Positions 1 to 4,826 are shown, counted from the first letter of the stretch. The stretch: 5,069 nt of DNA from Actinomycetota bacterium (GCA_013817555.1 JACDCN010000175.1:1-5069), one strand, 5' to 3'. The notes: a model not told the origin generated them from the sequence alone. Made by a program: numbers and translations.

Positions 1-285
1 GCGGACGCTGACCTCGTAGAACTGGACGCGGTCGCCGTACCAGCCGTGCAGTTTCTTCAGCGGCTCAACTGAGCCGGTGGTGATCGGTCAGGTGCCGCTG
101 CCGAAATGGAGCAGGACGGGTCGCCCACGCAGGTCGCCGAGCCGGACGCGGCTCCCGTCGGTCGACTCGAGCTCGAAGTCGGGGGCTTCGGCTCCCGGAC
201 GCAGACCGGCGCCCTTGGCCGAGTTGACGAGGTCGGTCAGGAAGTGCTTGAGCCAGAAGTGCTCGTAGTTGTACGAGTCGTTCAT
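1..285 (-). CDS. Deiodinase-like / redoxin-family selenoprotein, in-frame TGA read as Sec66; 3' end beyond the window
   Basis: Ninety-five codons are visible on the minus strand, from ATG 285-283 in one frame to position 1. The only interruption is TGA at 90-88 (codon 66). Upstream is a thioredoxin-fold N-terminus: PGAEAPDFEL at about 30-39, then a G-x-V-x-L-x-D-L-R-G-R-P-V-L-L-H strand. The segment FGSGT then leads into the TGA and PITTGS; beyond it the frame gives a natural sequence with LKKLHGWYGD and QFYEV. FGSxT-U-P is the active-site context of iodothyronine deiodinases and of bacterial deiodinase-like redoxins, where Sec or Cys is the catalytic residue. A SECIS-like hairpin follows the TGA directly. 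The start is fixed by GGAGG nine bases upstream and by an ATGA overlap with the preceding gene, so translation is probably coupled. The protein is presumably a cytosolic peroxidase-type or thiol oxidoreductase; its substrate is unknown. A nonsense mutation in a Cys homologue is the alternative, but the hairpin and preserved downstream frame argue against it. Confidence 0.85.
61..90 (-). promoter_or_regulatory. Bacterial SECIS element (UGA plus downstream stem-loop)
   Basis: Reading the minus strand from the TGA at 90-88, 11 nucleotides follow and then the perfect stem CGGCTC / GAGCCG (76-71 with 66-61), closing on the tetraloop AGTT (70-67). The loop begins 18 nt after the UGA and has G at its second position. 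Published bacterial SECIS models require a hairpin inside the coding region, an apical loop roughly 16-37 nt from the UGA, and a G in the first two loop positions. All three hold here. Its role would be to bind SelB and direct Sec-tRNA to the UGA. Confidence 0.8.
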
Positions 286-482
286 CGAATCTCTCCTCCC
301 TCGAACAATCGGTCGAGTGCGCGGTAGGCGCCGGCGACGGCCAGACCATAGACGAGGTGGTTACCGTAGTCCTTCGCGAGCGTGGCCGCCGGGTACTTCC
401 AGGGCGGCTTGTAGAGGTTCATCGCCGGCAACATGGTGTAGTCGACCGCGATTACGCTGCTCGCGAGGACGACGGCGTTCAC
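282..482 (-). pseudogene. Small membrane-type protein, 5' end missing, upstream of the selenoprotein
   Basis: The minus-strand frame ending at TGA 284-282 encodes about 66 plausible residues. A hydrophobic stretch (NAVVLASSVIAVDY) is followed by LPAMNLYKPPWKYPAATLAKD and HLVYGLAVAGAYRALDRL. From memory, LYKPxWxY...TLAKD...HLVYG recurs in small actinobacterial membrane proteins of unknown function; I could not check this. Upstream of about 482 the frame stays open but the residues look unlike protein and lie antisense to the ferritin-like coding stretch, so the normal N-terminus seems lost. A GTG at 482-480 could act as start, but no Shine-Dalgarno precedes it. The gene overlaps the selenoprotein start by four bases, so the two were co-transcribed. 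I cannot assign a function, and a short active protein from GTG 482 is possible. Confidence 0.55.
291..300 (-). promoter_or_regulatory. Shine-Dalgarno site of the selenoprotein gene
   Basis: On the minus strand GGGAGGAGAG contains a perfect GGAGG (299-295), nine bases before ATG 285. It lies inside the end of the upstream gene, whose TGA (284-282) overlaps the ATG as ATGA. This supports the start choice and translational coupling of the two genes. Confidence 0.75.
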
Positions 483-746
483 GAGCGGGCGATGGAAGGT
501 CTCCTCGAGGACACCGGCGTGCATGCCTACCTCGGCCAGGTCGGGAACATCAAGACGAAGGCCGTCCTGATCGGCGCCGGCCGGATCCTCCCCGTCGAGG
601 CACGCCACGCCTCCTGGATCCGCGACCTCCGCTTCTCCGGCGGCACGACATCGCCGACTACGCCGGCACCAGCCGCATTCGAGGACGGCTTCACCAAGGC
701 AAAGATCCTCGCCGCCGTGAAGGCCACCGGCTTCATCGTGGGGTAG
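477..746 (+). pseudogene. Ferritin-like domain protein, C-terminal half only
   Basis: The plus-strand frame ending at TAG 744-746 gives 89 residues typical of the bacterial ferritin-like proteins that carry LEDTGVxAY and SVEARHAxWIR. Here LLEDTGVHAYLGQ is followed by NIKTKAVLIGAG, then VEARHASWIRDL, and a tail PAPAAFEDGF...ILAAVKATGFIVG with the usual family ending. The conserved E-D and E-A-R-H residues belong to the third and fourth helices, where part of the di-metal site lies. The first two helices are absent: before about 477 the frame reads like antisense of the neighbouring minus-strand gene. Family members are usually about twice this length or more. ATG at 492 could start a short product, but there is no clear Shine-Dalgarno. 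It is most likely a non-functional 3' remnant. The domain identity is confident; the 5' boundary is approximate. Confidence 0.7.
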
Positions 747-763
747 GGGAAAACGGGTAGGGG
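741..763 (+). repeat. G-quadruplex-forming direct repeat GGGTAGGGGA x2
   Basis: GGGTAGGGGA occurs at 741-750 and 755-764, separated by AAAC. The four G-runs (741-743, 746-749, 755-757, 760-763) with loops of 2, 5 and 2 bases fit the canonical G3+N1-7 quadruplex pattern. The motif covers the stop codon of the ferritin remnant and runs into the large hairpin that follows. Confidence 0.5.
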
Positions 764-815
764 ACGAGACGCTCCGGGTGGGACTGTCCGTTAGGACAGG
801 TGGAGCGCCTCGTCC
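762..815 (+). terminator. Large stem-loop after the ferritin remnant, terminator-like without U-tract
   Basis: GGACGAG (762-768) pairs with CTCGTCC (809-815), a single A/C mismatch follows, and CGCTCC (770-775) pairs with GGAGCG (802-807). Inside, CTGTCC (784-789) pairs with GGACAG (794-799) around the loop GTTA. The stem begins 15 nt after the stop of the ferritin frame. No T-run follows, so it is either a U-less terminator or a structured RNA element ahead of msrA. Confidence 0.45.
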
Positions 816-826
816 TCACCCTTGTC

Positions 827-848
827 GAACCGCTCTTCGTATCGGTTC
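827..848 (+). repeat. Short inverted repeat GAACCG / CGGTTC
   Basis: GAACCG (827-832) and CGGTTC (843-848) are perfectly complementary around a 10-nt loop. It is the second of three consecutive dyads in the gap between the ferritin remnant and msrA. Its function is unknown. Confidence 0.3.
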
Positions 849-850
849 AA

Positions 851-864
851 AGTTGTAAACAACT
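851..864 (+). promoter_or_regulatory. Palindrome AGTTGTAAACAACT, candidate operator
   Basis: AGTTG (851-855) and CAACT (860-864) form a perfect dyad around TAAA. AT-rich dyads of this size in a GC-rich intergenic region are typical of binding sites for dimeric repressors such as MarR or TetR family members; the specific regulator is not known. It lies 16 bp before a possible small ORF and about 130 bp before msrA, so control of msrA by an oxidant-sensing repressor is possible but unproven. I see no good -35/-10 pair next to it. Confidence 0.35.
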
Positions 865-879
865 GATGGGACCCGACGC

Positions 880-978
880 ATGAAGACGGCGTATCGCGCC
901 GTTCGCGCCGCGGTGAGGAAGCCGGCGCGACAGCTGGTAGGCGACGCTGAGCGATACAGTCGCGGGCGTCTTAGTTGA
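880..978 (+). CDS. Possible 32-residue basic leader ORF before msrA
   Basis: ATG 880 opens a 32-codon frame ending at TGA 976-978, two bases before the msrA Shine-Dalgarno (981-986). The product would be very basic (MKTAYRAVRAAVRKPARQ at the start, ending YSRGRLS) and matches nothing I recognise. Third positions favour G/C only moderately, and the upstream GGGA (868-871) is a weak ribosome site. Position directly before msrA would suit a coupled leader peptide, but chance is at least as likely. Confidence 0.2.
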   Translation: MKTAYRAVRAAVRKPARQLVGDAERYSRGRLS

Positions 979-980
979 GC

Positions 981-986
981 AGGAGG
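981..986 (+). promoter_or_regulatory. Shine-Dalgarno AGGAGG that decides the msrA start
   Basis: AGGAGG precedes four tandem GTG codons (986, 989, 992, 995). GTG 986 overlaps the site and GTG 989 is too close, leaving 992 (5-nt spacer) or 995 (8-nt spacer). Confidence 0.7.
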
Positions 987-994
987 TGGTGGTG

Positions 995-1516
995 GTGAAC
1001 GGAGCAGTCGAGAAGGCGATCCTCGCCGGTGGGTGTTTCTGGGGGATGCAGGATCTGATTTGCAAACGACAGGGCGTGCTCTCGACGAGGGTGGGTTACA
1101 CGGGAGGCGACATTTCGAATGCGACCTACCGGAACCACGGGACGCATGCCGAGGCGATCGAGATCGTCTTCGACCCGGAGCGAATCTCGTACCGCGATCT
1201 GCTCGAGTTGTTCTTCCAGATCCACGATCCGACGACGCTGAACCGCCAGGGCAACGACATCGGGACGAGCTATCGCTCGGCGATCTTCTACCTCGACGAC
1301 GAGCAGCGACACGTCGCCGAGGACACGATTGCCGATGTCGAAGCGTCAGGCCTCTGGCCTGGGAAGGTCGTCACCGAGGTGACGCCGGCAGGGCCGTTCT
1401 GGGAGGCGGAGCCCGAGCACCAGGACTACCTCGAGCGGTACCCGAACGGTTACACGTGCCACTTCCCGCGTCCGAACTGGGTCCTGCCGCGCCGCACCGA
1501 ATCTGTCGCCCGTTAG
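995..1516 (+). CDS. msrA: Peptide-methionine (S)-S-oxide reductase MsrA
   Basis: The protein reduces the S-epimer of methionine sulfoxide in proteins and free methionine, usually recharged by thioredoxin in the cytosol. The signature GGCFWG is present, with catalytic Cys14 (TGT, 1034-1036) counted from GTG 995. NATYRNHGTHAEAIEIVFDP supplies the conserved Tyr45 and Glu53 of the active site. RSAIFY, FWEAEPEHQDYLERYP and the ending GYTCHF-RPNW (Cys155) follow. NHGTHAEAIEI is a shortened version of the more common VCxGxTGHAE loop and marks a recognised MsrA subgroup. Another Cys lies at 23 (LICKR). The length, 173 residues, is normal. The start follows from AGGAGG at 981-986; GTG 992 is nearly as good. 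There is no msrB in the window. The gene looks intact and stands alone, with a structured region upstream that may carry its promoter. Confidence 0.95.
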   Translation: MNGAVEKAILAGGCFWGMQDLICKRQGVLSTRVGYTGGDISNATYRNHGTHAEAIEIVFDPERISYRDLLELFFQIHDPTTLNRQGNDIGTSYRSAIFYLDDEQRHVAEDTIADVEASGLWPGKVVTEVTPAGPFWEAEPEHQDYLERYPNGYTCHFPRPNWVLPRRTESVAR

Positions 1517-1589
1517 GCATCGGCGTTCGCAGCGTCGGCTGACGAGCACGGCTCCCGAAGAGGCCACTGGCCTTGGGTGTCGCTGACCC

Positions 1590-1735
1590 TCAATCGCCGA
1601 GGTCGCGCTCGTCCACGTACATGAGCGGCCCGTCGGCGCACTCGCGTGGCGACGACGGCGTCGGCGCCACGTCCATCGTGTCTCGCCACGATCCGAGCCT
1701 CTCGAATTGCAGCTTGGTTTCTCCGGTCGATGACG
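1590..1735 (-). other. Short stretch with coding-like codon periodicity, possible gene relic
   Basis: The region 1517-2019 has no convincing gene. Within it the minus-strand frame ending at TGA 1592-1590 shows almost pure G/C third positions over about 40 codons and a protein-like composition (TKLQFERLGSWRDTMD, later LMYVDERDLGD). It is open only from about 1812 and has one in-frame ATG (1676-1674, 28 codons) with no Shine-Dalgarno. The complementary plus frame shares the same third-position columns, so the strand is not settled. I do not recognise the sequence; a 3' relic of a lost gene or chance are both possible. Confidence 0.2.
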
Positions 1736-1788
1736 CATTTAGCCCATCTTGCGCCCCCCGAAGGCTTGCCGCCTGAACCCGCCTCGAC

Positions 1789-1809
1789 GTTCTCCGGCGT
1801 CCGGAGAGC
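1789..1809 (+). repeat. Strong hairpin in the msrA-downstream gap
   Basis: TCTCCGG (1791-1797) and CCGGAGA (1801-1807) pair perfectly around CGT, extended by a T-G wobble and a G-C pair to 1789/1809. No T-tract follows on either side. It could be a U-less terminator or an RNA or protein target; nothing decides which. Confidence 0.35.
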
Positions 1810-1925
1810 TGTCACTGGGACGCCCCAAGTCAACGCGTCGGGAGTTCGTGGCCCTGACCGTTCGAGGCTAGGAGCTGGGATCCTCGGTCGGCTTGGGTGC
1901 AGCCACGTTGCAGGGCAGGCGGGCT

Positions 1926-1976
1926 CAGCTGGCAACCAGCTGCCAATCAGACGCCGCTTTAGCAAGTGGTTGCCAG
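1926..1976 (+). repeat. Nested, mutually exclusive inverted repeats before the 2020 gene
   Basis: CAGCTGG (1926-1932) and CCAGCTG (1936-1942) form a tight 7-bp hairpin. The overlapping CTGGCAACCA (1929-1938) is also perfectly complementary to TGGTTGCCAG (1967-1976), 28 bp away. TGGCA-N6-TGCCA (1930-1945) is a third dyad. The hairpin and the long-range stem cannot form together in RNA. The site ends about 28 bp before the Shine-Dalgarno of the following gene, so it may be an operator cluster or a structured leader. Confidence 0.35.
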
Positions 1977-2019
1977 GGTACGTCTCTCGAACTGGTGTCT
2001 AACGGGAGGTTGAGTCGGC

Positions 2020-2598
2020 GTGGAAGGAGAATCTGCAGCGGATGTCGTCAAGGGCTGGCCGGAGGAATCGCGGGAGCCCGCCCAGTTGGTGCTCGACAAG
2101 TACGGGGAACCGGACGAGGTCACGGAGACAGCGCTGACCTGGCACAAAGTGGGGCCGTGGAAGCGGATCGTCGCGCAGAAAGCCTGGTGGCAGCATGACT
2201 TCCCGGCGCCGCACATGGACTCCGTGGAGTCGTTTCTCGACTACAAGGTTGCGCCGGAGCACTTCACGCCGCTGGCGGAATACGACGGCAGCGTCATGGT
2301 CGAGCGCACAACCGGTGAGGTGTCCGCCCGCTGTCACGACGAAGAGGCGAACACGCTCGCCCTCAACCTGATGCACGACATCGTCACAGGCCAGAAAACC
2401 GTGGAGGAGGCGAGGCAGTACTACGCCCAGGAGTTCCTGGACGCCAGGCGCAAGAAGCCAACTCCGTACATGGACGAGCTCCGCTTCCACCAGGGATCTG
2501 ATGCGCCCGACCCGGACACGCGCCTCCTCTCCGACGAGGAACTCGAACGCGCCGTCGAGGAGGGGAAACAGGCCGCGGAAACCGGTTCGACGGCGTAG
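2020..2598 (+). CDS. Conserved hypothetical protein, 192 residues
   Basis: The start is GTG 2020, preceded by GGGAGGT (2004-2010) with a 9-nt spacer; the stop is TAG 2596-2598. The protein is soluble and acidic, with no signal peptide or membrane segment. Near the N-terminus is LVLDKYGEPDEVTETALTW, then GPWKRIVAQK, a region with PAPHMDSVESFLDY and the segment LAEYDGSVMVERTTGEVSAR. A helical part follows (CHDEEANTLALNLMHDIV, then GQKTVEEARQYYAQEF). The last 40 residues are charged and probably flexible. I recall KYGEP...GPWKR...YDGSVxVERTxGExSARC as a pattern in conserved actinobacterial and proteobacterial proteins of unknown function, without database confirmation. Codon use is like the other intact genes. 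No operon partner: about 500 bp of non-coding DNA lie on each side. Function unknown. Confidence 0.9.
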   Translation: MEGESAADVVKGWPEESREPAQLVLDKYGEPDEVTETALTWHKVGPWKRIVAQKAWWQHDFPAPHMDSVESFLDYKVAPEHFTPLAEYDGSVMVERTTGEVSARCHDEEANTLALNLMHDIVTGQKTVEEARQYYAQEFLDARRKKPTPYMDELRFHQGSDAPDPDTRLLSDEELERAVEEGKQAAETGSTA

Positions 2599-2907
2599 AG
2601 CATGTGACTCACGAAGTGGCGTAGGAGCCTTTGCAGCCGACAGGAGCCACCCAACGCGACGGCGGGCGGCGCACTGCGACTGCACAACGTGAACGGGCGG
2701 CCGGCGTGCGCCGCCGACGAGTGCCCGCGTGCTCTTGCGCGGCGTAAGCAGCGGCTCAACCACAAACCGGCCAGCCCCACCGGGCGGCGACATTGTTTTC
2801 TGGTGGATCAAGCCGCACCCGTCCCAGACCTGTGACGATCGCCGAATCGGGGTCGAGAATGGCGCCGTAAGCAGCAGAGTCAGCGTCGCGCGTTTCAGTT
2901 CAGCTCC

Positions 2908-3051
2908 GCTCGACCTGCGCTTGTCTTCGGCGCGGTCATGTTGCGGCTCGGTGTGGTTTCCGATTGCCGGCTCCATGGCGTGGAGCGGATCATCTGCGTC
3001 GACCTCTCGGAGGAGCGGCTCGAGCTCCCGAGAGGACAAGGTGCGAGCGAG
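2908..3051 (+). pseudogene. Degraded fragment of a zinc-type alcohol dehydrogenase (NAD-binding domain)
   Basis: The gap 2599-3164 holds no intact gene. In one plus frame, codons from 2908 read ARPALVFGAVMLRLGVV, then SDCRLHGVERIICVDLSEER and LELPRGQGASE. This aligns without gaps to the Rossmann core of medium-chain dehydrogenases, where VFGAGxVGLxxxQG(A/C)RLxGaxrIIavDlseeRLElArxxGAt is usual. The dinucleotide motif GxGxxG has become G-A-V-M-L-R: two of its three glycines are lost and each change needs a single base. Upstream the same frame is stopped by TGA 2833-2835, and after GASE the homology ends although the frame runs on to TAA 3124-3126. No catalytic zinc-site region is recognisable. 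I infer a remnant of a gene once at this site or brought in by insertion. Confidence 0.5.
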
Positions 3052-3164
3052 CCGATGCTCAGCGGGCCCGAACCAGACGAGCGGCAGGCCTGGACGGGAT
3101 CCGCAGCGTGGTCTCCTTCGACTTAAGGGATTAGCGGCCGACCCGTCTGGAAACGCTGAGTCGG

Positions 3165-4682
3165 GTGACGCGCCTGAACAACCCGCTCTGGCTCGCCGCG
3201 GCCGAAACTGCGTACCCACGGCTGTCCGGGCCGCTCGAGGTGGACGTCGCCGTCGTCGGCGCGGGGATAACGGGCGCGACCGCCGCATATCTCCTCAAGG
3301 CCGCCGGAAAGACGGTGGCACTGCTCGAGTCGGATCGAGTCTGCGCAGGCGCCACCGGTTACACGACCGCGAAGCTGACTGTCGGGCACAGCCTCGTCTA
3401 CCGTCAGCTGATCGACTCCGTCGGCGTCGAAGCCGCGCGTGGGTACGCCAGCTCGAACCAGGAGGCGATCGATCAGGTCGCGCGCCTTGTTGAGCAGCAC
3501 GGCATCGATTGCGACTTCGAGCGCGCGAGCAACTTCGTCTACGTCGAGTCAGCCAAGGCCGTTTCCGGCCTCGAGCGGGAGCTGGCGTGCGTAGAGCGGG
3601 CCGGAATCGCAGCCGAGCTGACGACGGAAACCGATCTTCCCTACGAGGTCGCCGCCGCGATCCGGATCGACGGGCAGGCACAGTTCCACCCCTGGAAGTA
3701 CGTCGCCGCGCTGGCGCGGCTCGTCGACGGGGACGGGAGCCATGTGCTCGAGCAAACGCGGGCGACCAAAGTGCATGCGGGCGAGCCATGCGTCGTCGGG
3801 GCCGGTGGCGGGGCTGTGCGCGCGCGACACGTGGTGATTGCCACTCAGCTCCCGTTCGTCGACCGTGGTCTGTTCTTCGCCAAGGCCCACCCGATGAAGT
3901 CTTACGCAATCGCGGCCACCGTCGACGCGGGCGCGGCCCCGCGTGGCATGTACATCAGCGCCGACCAGCCGACGAGGTCGGTTCGCTCGACGGCGGGCGC
4001 GGACGGCCGTCGAATCCTGATCGTGGGCGGAGAGGGTCACAGGCCCGGAGAGGCTCCCGACGCCGACGCGCGCTATCGCAAGCTCGAGCGCTTCATGCAG
4101 GACCGATTCGGCGTCGCGCAGGTGGAGTACCACTGGTCGACGCACGACTACGCGCCCCTCGACAAGCTGCCGTACATCGGGCGGCTGCGTCGCGGCGACG
4201 ACCGGGTGCTCGTGGCGACCGGCTTCGCGAAGTGGGGGATGACGAAGGGCACGCTCGCGGCGGCGATGCTCACCGACGCCATCCTGGGCCGACCGAACGA
4301 ATACGCGGGGCTCTACGACGCGAAACGGCTCGACGTCCGGCACTCGGCCACGACCTTCGCGAAGGAAAACGGCCGCGTCGGCCTGACGTTCTTTCGCGAC
4401 CGTGTCCGGCCGCGAGACGGGCGCGCCGAGATCGACGCGCTCCCTCCGGGCGAGGGAACGGTCGCGCGCGTCGGGCGCAAGCAGTATGCGGCCTATCGCG
4501 ACGAGAGGGGTGAGCTGCACACGTTCTCGGCGCGGTGCACGCACCTCGGCTGCATCGTCGGCTGGAATCCGGCCGACCGCGCCTGGGAGTGCCCCTGCCA
4601 CGGCTCGCGCTTCGCCGCCGACGGTGCGCTCGTCCAGGGGCCCGCGACTGCCGACCTCGACACCGACCCGCTCCCGGACTAG
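3165..4682 (+). CDS. FAD-dependent oxidoreductase with C-terminal Rieske [2Fe-2S] domain (YhfW-like)
   Basis: This two-domain redox protein of 505 residues matches the length and layout of Bacillus YhfW-type proteins. Residues about 26-55 form the FAD-binding fold: VDVAVVGAGITG with GxGxxG at 32-37 and the strand-ending Glu55. TGYTTAK near 65-71 and the body up to about residue 390 fit the DAO/DadA family, including HDYAPLDKLPYIGRL and ATGFAKWGMTKG near the FAD site. The C-terminus is a Rieske domain with CTHLGC (Cys458, His460, Cys463) and CPCHGSRF (Cys476, Cys478, His479). By homology with the cytochrome bc1 type, 458/460/476/479 bind the cluster and 463/478 form the disulphide. It probably oxidises an amine or amino-acid-like substrate and passes electrons via FAD to the cluster; substrate and acceptor are unknown. 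It has no signal peptide. GTG 3165 is chosen because NNPLWLAA is the conserved start of the family, although no good Shine-Dalgarno precedes it. No gene partner is seen. Confidence 0.92.
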   Translation: MTRLNNPLWLAAAETAYPRLSGPLEVDVAVVGAGITGATAAYLLKAAGKTVALLESDRVCAGATGYTTAKLTVGHSLVYRQLIDSVGVEAARGYASSNQEAIDQVARLVEQHGIDCDFERASNFVYVESAKAVSGLERELACVERAGIAAELTTETDLPYEVAAAIRIDGQAQFHPWKYVAALARLVDGDGSHVLEQTRATKVHAGEPCVVGAGGGAVRARHVVIATQLPFVDRGLFFAKAHPMKSYAIAATVDAGAAPRGMYISADQPTRSVRSTAGADGRRILIVGGEGHRPGEAPDADARYRKLERFMQDRFGVAQVEYHWSTHDYAPLDKLPYIGRLRRGDDRVLVATGFAKWGMTKGTLAAAMLTDAILGRPNEYAGLYDAKRLDVRHSATTFAKENGRVGLTFFRDRVRPRDGRAEIDALPPGEGTVARVGRKQYAAYRDERGELHTFSARCTHLGCIVGWNPADRAWECPCHGSRFAADGALVQGPATADLDTDPLPD

Positions 4683-4695
4683 TTTGCGGGCAATA

Positions 4696-4715
4696 GCGGG
4701 TTCATGGCGGGTTCA
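4696..4715 (+). repeat. Tandem GCGGGTTCA pair (11-bp period), possible integrase arm site
   Basis: GCGGGTTCA occurs at 4696-4704 and 4707-4715, an 11-bp period close to one helical turn. A similar pair with CGGGTAC lies on the other side of the tRNA fragment (4872-4889). Paired short repeats on one face of the helix next to a tRNA-derived core are typical of arm-type sites of tyrosine integrases; that reading is inference. Confidence 0.35.
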
Positions 4716-4744
4716 CGCCCACGCGCGTCGGCGGTCATAGCCCG

Positions 4745-4756
4745 ATTTGCAGGGAT
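4745..4756 (+). repeat. ATTTGCAGGGAT direct repeat, copy 1
   Basis: This 12-bp copy, identical to the one at 4827-4838 and 10/12 identical to 4948-4959, lies about 19 bp before the tRNA-derived core. It stands out as AT-richer than its surroundings and is a candidate integrase-binding site. Confidence 0.5.
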
Positions 4757-4774
4757 CTTCCAGCGTCGACGTCA

Positions 4775-4819
4775 TCACTCGTAATGAAGGGGTCCGCGGT
4801 TCGAATCCGCGCGTCGGCT
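4775..4819 (+). other. 3' part of tRNA-Thr(CGU), attachment-site remnant
   Basis: The sequence starts within the anticodon stem, reads the 7-nt loop CTCGTAA (anticodon CGT, 4780-4782) and the stem TGAAG. It continues through the variable region, the T-arm CGCGG-TTCGAAT-CCGCG (4795-4811) and the acceptor strand CGTCGGC with discriminator T (4812-4819). The matching 5' acceptor GCCGACG and a D-arm are absent upstream, and the left anticodon stem has a mismatch (CATCA against TGAAG). So it is not a functional tRNA. Integrative elements that use the anticodon-loop to 3'-end part of a tRNA gene as att core leave exactly such a fragment at their distal end; the element would then lie to the left of it. 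No integrase is in the window. Confidence 0.75.
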
Positions 4820-4826
4820 TAGCACC

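Noticed and set aside
61..76. Perfect palindrome read as an intrinsic terminator
   Set aside because: It lies inside a coding region, has no T-run on either strand, and fits the SECIS geometry.
88..90. TGA as a true stop ending a 65-residue protein
   Set aside because: The frame continues with natural redoxin sequence, the stop is at the catalytic position of FGSxTUP, and a SECIS-type hairpin follows.
986..994. Earlier GTG starts of msrA at 986 and 989
   Set aside because: They overlap or touch the AGGAGG site; only 992 and 995 have workable spacing.
1561..1573. AGGCC-ACT-GGCCT dyad as msrA terminator
   Set aside because: The stem is only 5 bp and no T-tract follows; too weak to call.
2689..2835. 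48-codon plus frame from GTG with partly high third-position GC
   Set aside because: No ribosome site, no recognisable protein features; it shares its frame with the dehydrogenase relic but shows no clear homology itself.
1999..3288. Long minus-strand open frame opposite the hypothetical gene
   Set aside because: Arginine- and serine-rich antisense product typical of GC-rich DNA; the plus strand carries the real gene with ribosome site and natural sequence.
4745..4819. Complete tRNA gene
   Set aside because: No 5' acceptor strand or D-arm can be found; only the anticodon-to-3'-end part is present.
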